A DNA stretch of 64,000 nucleotides from Hymenobacter psychrophilus. GTDB lineage: Bacteria > Bacteroidota > Bacteroidia > Cytophagales > Hymenobacteraceae. A program made the position numbers and the translations under genes. Numbering within the stretch: position 1 is the first letter of the stretch; the number at the start of each line of letters is the position of its first letter. The notes under the pieces are model-generated. The model did not search any database. It saw nothing but the letters and a program-made list of their open reading frames with translations, and was not told the DNA's origin. This document shows, one piece after another, positions 59,117 to 64,000 of this stretch. The stretch spans positions 310,001-374,000 of the forward strand of contig NZ_FNOV01000001.1 in NCBI RefSeq assembly GCF_900107135.1, written 5' to 3'.

Positions 59117-60553
59117 GTGTCTGTGCTTCGCTTATTACTTTCTGCGGCAATGCTGTCGTCTGCTTTCCGCGTAGGCGCTCAAACGACCATCCGGGTAGCT
59201 GCCGTACCCACCGCCACGCCCACTACTGACCAGCTGTATTTGGCCGGCTCGCTCAACAATTGGGCGCCCGGTAGTCCGGCCCATGCGCTGGCCCGCCAGC
59301 CCGACGGCTCCTATGAACTCACGCTGCCTGCCTCCGTTACCGGGCCCGTCGAATTCAAGTTCACCCGCGGCTCCTGGGCCACCGTCGAAACTGATGCGAA
59401 GGGCCAGGACGTAGCCAACCGCCGCCAGACGCTAACCGGCGCGCCGGCTACGCTGAAGCTGACCGTAGCGGGCTGGAAGGACCTAAGCGGCTCGGCTCCG
59501 GTGCCCTGCCAGAGTACTGCGCTGCAGCCCAACGTGCGCATCATCAGCGAAAGCTTTGCTATGCCTCAGCTGGGCCGCACCCGTCGCGTCTGGGTGTACC
59601 TGCCCAACGACTACGCCACGGCGACGGCCCGGCGGTACCCCGTACTCTATATGCACGACGGCCAGAACGTGTTCGATGCCTGCACTAGCTTTTCGGGCGA
59701 GTGGAGCGTAGATGAAACCCTGAGCCAACTGCAGGCCCAGGGCCTCGACGCCACCGGCAGCATTGTGGTGGCCATCGATAATGGCGGATCCGAGCGGCTG
59801 AACGAGCTGTCGCCCTGGAATAACCCACCATACGGTGGGGGTCAGGGCGACCAGTACGTGGACTTTATGGTCCAGACGCTTAAACCCTACATCGACGCCA
59901 ACTACCGCACCCTTACGGGCCGCGAGTTTACGGGCGTGGCCGGCAGCAGTATGGGGGGGCTGATTTCGACGTACGCCGCCCTGAAGTACCCGCTGGTATA
60001 TGGCCGGGTGGGCGTTTTTTCGCCGGCTTTCTGGTTTGCCGAGCAACCCTTGTTTGCCTACTTGCGCCTGCACCCACCGCGGCCCGATACGCGCTTTTAC
60101 TTCGTGGCCGGCGCCACCGAAAGCGCCACCATGGCCCCACTGATGCGGGCCATGCACGATTCGCTGGCCAAAACGGGCATGCCGGCCGCCAACCTGAGTT
60201 ACCACTCGGTGCCCGATGGTCAGCACGCCGAATGGTTTTGGAAACGGGAGTTTGCGGCGGCCTACCAATGGCTGATCCAACCGGCTGTGGTAACCAGCAA
60301 TACTAAACCGATGGCCGGGCTGGCGTTCAGCGCCTATCCTAACCCAACCCGCAACTGCCTCACGCTGCTGCTGCCCGCCGAAGTGCGGGGTAGTGCCCGG
60401 CTGGAAATTGTGGATGCCCGTGGCCGGCAGGTGCGGCGCGAAAAGATTCAGTCGGGGGCGGTGCTCGATGTGAGCAGCCTGCCGGCCGGGGTGTATCAGC
60501 TGCGCGTAACGGCTGGCGCGCTTGAGGGGCGGCAGGCGCTGGTGAAGGAGTAG
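59117..60553 (+). CDS. Secreted esterase (COG2382/EstD-like) with N-terminal glycan-binding-like domain and T9SS domain
   Basis: The start is uncertain; GTG at 59117 (V-S-V-L-R-L-L-L-S-A-A-M-L-S-S-A-F) gives a signal peptide and 478 residues, and upstream frame has no good ATG. Residues 30-125 are a CBM48/CBM20-like domain (L-Y-L-A-G-S-L-N-N-W, G-P-V-E-F-K-F-T-R-G-S-W). Residues 140-390 are an alpha/beta-hydrolase: V-L-Y-M-H-D-G-Q-N-V-F-D, nucleophile S278 in G-S-S-M-G-G, and H370 in D-G-Q-H-A-E-W. The end (390-478) is a T9SS sorting domain (Y-P-N-P-T, G-V-Y-Q-L-R-V). Such enzymes remove acyl esters or act on sugar esters. Position next to susC suggests a place in the glucan-use system. Confidence 0.8.
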   Translation: MSVLRLLLSAAMLSSAFRVGAQTTIRVAAVPTATPTTDQLYLAGSLNNWAPGSPAHALARQPDGSYELTLPASVTGPVEFKFTRGSWATVETDAKGQDVANRRQTLTGAPATLKLTVAGWKDLSGSAPVPCQSTALQPNVRIISESFAMPQLGRTRRVWVYLPNDYATATARRYPVLYMHDGQNVFDACTSFSGEWSVDETLSQLQAQGLDATGSIVVAIDNGGSERLNELSPWNNPPYGGGQGDQYVDFMVQTLKPYIDANYRTLTGREFTGVAGSSMGGLISTYAALKYPLVYGRVGVFSPAFWFAEQPLFAYLRLHPPRPDTRFYFVAGATESATMAPLMRAMHDSLAKTGMPAANLSYHSVPDGQHAEWFWKREFAAAYQWLIQPAVVTSNTKPMAGLAFSAYPNPTRNCLTLLLPAEVRGSARLEIVDARGRQVRREKIQSGAVLDVSSLPAGVYQLRVTAGALEGRQALVKE

Positions 60554-60646
60554 CAGGATAGTTGCCAATGGGCAGTAAAAACAGCGTGCGGAGTGCAGCG
60601 AAAAGTCTTACGTGCAACGATAACGCCTGAAGCCAGGGCTACATTG

Positions 60647-60680
60647 GCACGCGAGATTCTTCGGTGCGCTCCGCATGACT
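60647..60680. repeat. Fragment of the GTCATTCTGAGC palindrome family
   Basis: GCACGCGAGATTCTTCG followed by a run ending CGCATGACT matches the right half of the repeat at 33934-34062. No left half is present, so this is a remnant between the esterase and the trp promoter. Confidence 0.6.
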
Positions 60681-60714
60681 GATTTGCTTGACGACTAAAA
60701 AAAACGAACTTTTT

Positions 60715-60745
60715 CTTGCGCAGAAGCTAACCGTGCGTAGCTTTG
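60715..60745 (+). promoter_or_regulatory. Bacteroidota promoter of the trp operon (CTTG-N19-TAGCTTTG)
   Basis: A -33 element CTTG (60715-60718) and an exact TAnnTTTG -7 box, TAGCTTTG (60738-60745), are 19 nt apart, the ideal spacing of the major Bacteroidota promoter. Transcription should begin near 60750, 27 nt before the leader peptide start and about 210 nt before trpE. Confidence 0.75.
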
Positions 60746-60776
60746 CGCCGTTCAACGCCCAACTTAACCCTTGGTG

Positions 60777-60854
60777 ATGACCTGTCCGATGATGATGCAA
60801 GCTTGGTGGTGGCCCTACGGAAATTCCGGACGGGACAACCTGTGCGTGCGTTAG
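60777..60854 (+). CDS. trpL: trp operon leader peptide with three consecutive Trp codons
   Basis: This 25-codon frame begins ATG at 60777 (or one of three ATGs in a row at 60789-60797) and stops at TAG 60852. It reads M-T-C-P-M-M-M-Q-A-W-W-W-P-Y-G, then N-S-G-R-D-N-L-C-V-R. The three TGG codons are at 60804-60812. Trp is the rarest amino acid, so a Trp triplet in a 25-residue frame immediately before trpE is very unlikely by chance. The frame lies between a full promoter and an intrinsic terminator, and the Trp codons sit right at the foot of the first leader hairpin. The peptide itself has no other function; its translation speed reports charged tRNA-Trp. It lies in a different frame from the spurious N-terminal extension of trpE. 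Confidence 0.85.
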   Translation: MTCPMMMQAWWWPYGNSGRDNLCVR

Positions 60855-60915
60855 AATCGACCACTATTCTTCGTAACTGCTCCAGATGTAACCCGGCCGC
60901 CCGCCGGGTTTTTTT
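60813..60915 (+). promoter_or_regulatory. trp attenuator: pause hairpin, antiterminator and terminator
   Basis: Three competing structures share strands. 1:2 hairpin: CCC (60813-60815) with GGG (60832-60834) and CGGA (60818-60821) with TCCG (60825-60828). 2:3 antiterminator: CGGACGGG (60827-60834) with CCCGGCCG (60892-60899), 7 of 8 pairs. 3:4 terminator: AACCCGGC (60890-60897) with GCCGGGTT (60903-60910), then seven T residues (60909-60915). A ribosome stalled on the Trp codons covers strand 1, allowing 2:3 and read-through into trpE; a free ribosome allows 1:2 and 3:4, ending transcription. Confidence 0.8.
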
Positions 60916-60961
60916 GTGCCCGGCGCTGGCCTTTCTCCTGCTCACCGCAACCAGCCCGCCC

Positions 60962-62377
60962 ATGCAATCCTACGCCCTCACCACCCGTTTCCAGCGCGTT
61001 CTGGCCGATACCGTAACGCCGGTGGGCCTGTATCTGCGCCTGCGCGACCGGTACGACAACTGTCTGCTGCTCGAAAGCTCCGACTACCACGGCCAGCAGA
61101 ACGCCTTCAGCTACCTCGCTTTCGACCCGCTGGCCCGCTTCGAGCTGCGGGGTACCGAGCTGACGCTACGCCTGCCCGGCGACGTGGTGGAAACCGAAAC
61201 GCTGGCTTCGCCCCGCCAGGCGCTGGGGCGGCTTCAGGAGTTTGCTGCCGCTTTCCAGACCGAGGACACGGGCCACGACTTCATTACCGGGGGGCTGTTC
61301 GGTTACCTGGGCTACGAGGCGGTGCAGGCTTTCGAAGACCTCACGCTCAACCCCGAAAAGCAGCCCGCCGGCCCATTGCCCGACATGCTCTACGGCACTT
61401 ACCGCCATGTTATTGCCATCAACCACTTCCGCAACGAGCTGTACGTGTTTGAACACACGCTGGCGGGCGAGGAAGTGGATGAGGCCAGCCTTACGCGGCT
61501 CATCAACCTGATTCGTAACCCGTCGCTGCCCGATTTCAAGTTTGCCATGGAAGGGCAGGAGCAGAGCAACCAGACCGACGAGCAGTTTCTGGCAGTGCTG
61601 GAACAGGGCCAGCAGCATTGCAAGCTGGGCGACGTGTTTCAGATTGTGCTGTCGCGGCGCTTCGAGCAGGGATTTTCGGGCGACGAGTTCAACGTATACC
61701 GGGCGTTGCGCTCCATCAACCCTTCGCCCTACCTGTTTTACTTTGACTACGGGGCGTTCAAGATTTTCGGCTCTTCGCCCGAGGCCCAGGTACGTATCCA
61801 GGGCCGCGATGCCAGCCTGTTCCCGATTGCCGGCACCTTCCGGCGCACCGGCAACGACATCCAAGACGCCGAACTGGCCCAGCAGCTGGCCGACGACCCC
61901 AAGGAAAACGCCGAGCATGTGATGCTGGTAGACCTAGCCCGCAACGACCTGGCCCGCCACGGCGACGCGGTAGAAGTGAAAACGTTCCGCGAAATCCAAT
62001 TCTACTCGCACGTCATCCACCTGGTAAGCGAGGTGCGGGCCACGCTGACCAAGGGTACTAACTCCCTGCAAGTGGTGGCCGACACGTTTCCGGCGGGCAC
62101 GCTTTCGGGGGCACCCAAGCACCGCGCCATGCAGCTGATTGATGCGCTCGAACCTACCGCCCGCGGCTACTACGGCGGCGCCATCGGCCATTTGGGCTTC
62201 AATGGCGACTTCAACCACGCCATCATGATTCGCTCGTTCCTGAGCACGGGCGGCCGCCTCTACTTCCAGGCCGGGGCCGGTGTAGTAGCGGCCTCCGACA
62301 TCCACTCCGAGCTCCAGGAAGTGCACCATAAGCTCGCCGCCCTCCGCAAGGCGCTGCAGGAAGCGGAGCGCGTATAG
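60962..62377 (+). CDS. trpE: Anthranilate synthase component I
   Basis: The start at 60962 (MQSYALTTRFQRVLADTVTP) gives 471 residues; the frame is open further up but that part overlaps the leader and attenuator. Chorismate-binding motifs are present: D-V-F-Q-I-V-L-S-R-R-F, P-S-P-Y-L-F-Y-F, F-P-I-A-G-T-F-R-R, H-V-M-L-V-D-L-A-R-N-D, F-P-A-G-T-L-S-G-A-P-K-H-R-A-M and the late Y-F-Q-A-G-A-G-V-V. The N-terminal L-L-E-S-S-D element (residues 36-41) forms the usual site for feedback inhibition by tryptophan. With TrpG it turns chorismate and glutamine into anthranilate. It is controlled by the attenuator directly upstream. Confidence 0.95.
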   Translation: MQSYALTTRFQRVLADTVTPVGLYLRLRDRYDNCLLLESSDYHGQQNAFSYLAFDPLARFELRGTELTLRLPGDVVETETLASPRQALGRLQEFAAAFQTEDTGHDFITGGLFGYLGYEAVQAFEDLTLNPEKQPAGPLPDMLYGTYRHVIAINHFRNELYVFEHTLAGEEVDEASLTRLINLIRNPSLPDFKFAMEGQEQSNQTDEQFLAVLEQGQQHCKLGDVFQIVLSRRFEQGFSGDEFNVYRALRSINPSPYLFYFDYGAFKIFGSSPEAQVRIQGRDASLFPIAGTFRRTGNDIQDAELAQQLADDPKENAEHVMLVDLARNDLARHGDAVEVKTFREIQFYSHVIHLVSEVRATLTKGTNSLQVVADTFPAGTLSGAPKHRAMQLIDALEPTARGYYGGAIGHLGFNGDFNHAIMIRSFLSTGGRLYFQAGAGVVAASDIHSELQEVHHKLAALRKALQEAERV

Positions 62378-62389
62378 CCCCGGCGGCGG

Positions 62390-62464
62390 CCCAGGGCTGA
62401 AGCCCTGGGCTACGGAGCCACTCCTTATAGACGTAACTCACTAGCCCAGGGCTTCAGCCCTGGG
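62390..62464. repeat. Palindromic repeat, CCCAGGGCT family, between trpE and trpG
   Basis: Arms 62390-62412 and 62442-62464 are complementary (CCCAGGGCTGAAGCCC...TA), and each is itself a small palindrome (CCCAGGGCT with GCCCTGGG). The same unit with AAGG for AGGG is at 32505-32587. It has no T-tract, so operon read-through is possible. Confidence 0.85.
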
Positions 62465-62490
62465 ACCATCAGGCCAAACGGCCGAACCCA

Positions 62491-63057
62491 ATGAACATCC
62501 TCGTTCTCGACAATTACGACTCCTTTACCTACAACTTGGTGCAGGTACTGCGCGAACTGGGCCACCGCGACAACGTGGCCGTGATTCGCAACGATAAGCT
62601 GACCCTCGACGACGTAGCGGCCTACGACGCGGTGCTGTTGTCGCCGGGGCCCGGCCTACCTTCCGAAGCGGGCCTGATGCCGGCAATTATCCGCCGCTAC
62701 GCGCCTACCAAGCGTATTTTGGGGGTGTGCCTGGGCCATCAGGGGCTGGCTGAGAGCTTCGGCGGCGAGCTGTACAACCTGCCCCAGGTGCTGCACGGCC
62801 TCGCCACCGACGCCCACCTGACGGCCCCAGACCGGCTGTTTGACGAGCTGCCCGAAACCTTTAAAGTGGGCCGCTACCACTCCTGGAGCGTCCGGCCCGA
62901 AACCATGCCGTCCGAGCTGGAGGTGACGGCCGTGGACGAGAACGGGCAAGTGCTGGCCTTCCGTCACCGCCAGTACGACGTGCGCGGCGTGCAGTTCCAC
63001 CCCGAATCCATCCTCACCGAGCACGGCCACCAGATGCTACGCAACTGGCTGAAGTGA
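62491..63057 (+). CDS. trpG: Anthranilate synthase component II (glutamine amidotransferase)
   Basis: A 188-residue class I glutamine amidotransferase. N-terminal M-N-I-L-V-L-D-N-Y-D-S-F-T-Y-N is the TrpG/PabA signature; the oxyanion block is L-S-P-G-P-G-L-P; the nucleophile C80 lies in G-V-C-L-G-H-Q; H170 and E172 in Q-F-H-P-E-S complete the triad. It passes ammonia from glutamine to TrpE. TrpG and PabA cannot always be told apart by sequence, but the location between trpE and trpD fixes it as TrpG. It is separated from trpE by a palindromic repeat. Confidence 0.95.
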   Translation: MNILVLDNYDSFTYNLVQVLRELGHRDNVAVIRNDKLTLDDVAAYDAVLLSPGPGLPSEAGLMPAIIRRYAPTKRILGVCLGHQGLAESFGGELYNLPQVLHGLATDAHLTAPDRLFDELPETFKVGRYHSWSVRPETMPSELEVTAVDENGQVLAFRHRQYDVRGVQFHPESILTEHGHQMLRNWLK

Positions 63058-63066
63058 AAACCCACT

Positions 63067-63113
63067 TGTCATCCTGCGCAGGTTGCTCGAAGCGCAACCT
63101 GCGCAGGATGACA
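63067..63113. repeat. Short perfect palindrome, TGTCATCCTGCGC family, between trpG and trpD
   Basis: A perfect 20-bp stem (63067-63086 with 63094-63113, TGTCATCCTGCGCAGGTTGC) and a 7-nt loop. It lacks a T-tract, so it should not stop transcription fully and may instead set the relative level of trpD mRNA. Confidence 0.85.
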
Positions 63114-63160
63114 GAGAAAAATATCTGCAAAATCCCATCATCAGCAACATCTGTGCTTCT

Positions 63161-64000
63161 GTGAAACAACTTCTCACCCAACTCTTCGACCAGCAGCTCC
63201 TCACGCACGCCGAGGCCCACGAGGCCATGCTGCGCATCGGGCAGGGCGAAGCCAATGCCGCCGAAATGGCGGCCTTTATGAGCGTGTACCGGATGCGGCC
63301 GATTTCGGTGCCCGAGCTGGCCGGCTTCCGCGACGCGCTACTAAGCTTGAGCCGCGACCCCGAGCTTGGAACCCGCGACACAATTGATATCGTGGGTACC
63401 GGCGGCGATGGGAAGGACACGCTCAACATCAGTACGCTGGCCTGTTTTGTGGTGGCTGGCGCGGGCTACCACGTCACCAAGCACGGTAATATCGGCGTAT
63501 CGTCGGTGTGCGGCTCGTCGGATGTGTTGCGCGAGTTGGGGGTTGATCTGGCGGCTGATAACGACGGGCTGAAGCGGCAGTTGGAGCGGGCCGGCATCTG
63601 CTTTCTGCACGCGCCCTCGTTTCATCCGGCCATGCGCCACGCCGGGCCGGTGCGCCGCGAGTTGGGCGTGCGCACATTCTTCAATATTTTGGGGCCGCTC
63701 GTGAATCCGGCCCGGCCGAAGTTCCAGGTGGCCGGCACTTTCAGCCTGGAGTTGCTGCGCCTTTACCACTACCTGCTTCAGCAAACCGACACCCGCTACG
63801 CCGTGGTACACGCCCTCGACGGCTACGACGAGCTCTCGCTGACGGCGGCGGCCAAGCTGGCCACGCCCGAAGGCGAGCGGGTAGTATCGGCTGCCGACTT
63901 GGGCCTGAGTGCTACGCGCCCCGAGGAGCTGGCCGGCGGGAGCACCGCCGCCGAATCGGCCCGCCTGTTCGTAGAGGTGCTCGAAGGCCGCGCCACCCGC
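63161..64000 (+). CDS. trpD: Anthranilate phosphoribosyltransferase, N-terminal 280 residues (3' end outside window)
   Basis: The frame runs from GTG 63161 to the window edge without a stop and encodes 280 residues, 80-90 percent of a normal TrpD. The N-terminal helical part (K-Q-L-L-T-Q-L-F-D, then Q-G-E-A-N-A-A-E-M-A-A-F) is followed by the phosphoribosyl-pyrophosphate loop V-G-T-G-G-D-G-K-D-T-L-N-I-S-T, K-H-G-N, H-A-P-S-F-H-P-A-M-R-H and the anthranilate-contacting N-I-L-G-P-L-V-N-P. It transfers phosphoribose to anthranilate in the second tryptophan step. No in-frame ATG is closer, so GTG is the likely start. It is the third gene of the trp operon here. Confidence 0.95.
   Translation, partial: MKQLLTQLFDQQLLTHAEAHEAMLRIGQGEANAAEMAAFMSVYRMRPISVPELAGFRDALLSLSRDPELGTRDTIDIVGTGGDGKDTLNISTLACFVVAGAGYHVTKHGNIGVSSVCGSSDVLRELGVDLAADNDGLKRQLERAGICFLHAPSFHPAMRHAGPVRRELGVRTFFNILGPLVNPARPKFQVAGTFSLELLRLYHYLLQQTDTRYAVVHALDGYDELSLTAAAKLATPEGERVVSAADLGLSATRPEELAGGSTAAESARLFVEVLEGRATR

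Noticed and set aside
60743..60961. In-frame N-terminal extension of trpE by 73 codons
   Set aside because: The extension overlaps the promoter box, the leader peptide in another frame and the attenuator, and its sequence does not resemble TrpE; the family N-terminus starts at 60962.

Overview
The window looks like chromosomal DNA of a GC-rich member of the Bacteroidota, most likely a Hymenobacter-like member of the Cytophagales. The grounds are a SusC/SusD/SusE set, type IX secretion (T9SS) sorting domains and a T9SS plug-like lipoprotein, DUF1573, DUF2027-Smr and DUF2279 proteins, a fused E1 alpha/beta keto-acid dehydrogenase, and promoters of the Bacteroidota TAnnTTTG type. No replication origin, phage, insertion sequence, tRNA, rRNA operon or CRISPR array was found. 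Gene starts were moved inward from the longest open frame wherever a signal peptide, lipobox, promoter or family N-terminus showed the true start.

Layout. 1-9.4 kb: the end of a Bat-type VWA protein, an AT-rich orphan gene, two tandem M48 metalloproteases, a CPA1 antiporter, a T9SS plug-like lipoprotein, a small ankyrin protein and an aldehyde dehydrogenase. 9.7-20 kb: an ABC-F ATPase, an erythromycin-esterase-like secreted protein, an ArnT-type glycosyltransferase, and an outer-membrane receptor with an AraC-type membrane regulator beside it. 20-29.7 kb: lysC-lysA, small secreted proteins, an M28 aminopeptidase with a decayed copy of its C-terminus nearby, and a biotin cluster (bioD, bioA, and a ketosynthase translationally coupled to bioA). 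29.8-41.2 kb: an LTA-synthase-like sulfatase, a SUKH-like protein, alanine dehydrogenase, a DUF1573 protein, the fused E1, a LuxE-like enzyme, an NtrC-type regulator lacking its DNA-binding domain, and the RNase P RNA. 41.2-46.7 kb: an AT-rich HEPN-like gene, an M1 peptidase, a DUF2027-Smr protein and a DUF2279 protein. 46.8-60.6 kb: a glucan-utilisation region with a T9SS alpha-amylase, an N-acetylglucosamine-kinase-like protein, a T9SS protein, susE-susD-susC and a T9SS esterase with an N-terminal glycan-binding-like domain. 60.7 kb to the end: the start of the tryptophan operon (trpL leader, trpE, trpG, trpD running off the end).

The clearest regulatory discovery is a complete transcription-attenuation leader before trpE: a promoter with both Bacteroidota boxes at the ideal 19-nt spacing, a short reading frame with three consecutive Trp codons, and mutually exclusive 1:2, 2:3 and 3:4 hairpins ending in a T-tract. 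The second theme is repetitive DNA. Modular palindromes beginning GTCATnCTGAGC sit between many genes. A separate family of degenerate heptanucleotide arrays (TTAGCTG-like) lies between genes and has also entered two coding sequences in frame, in the ketosynthase of the biotin cluster and in the sulfatase. Three strongly AT-rich genes (443-1021, 7324-7695, 41171-42169) stand out from the GC-rich background and look acquired.
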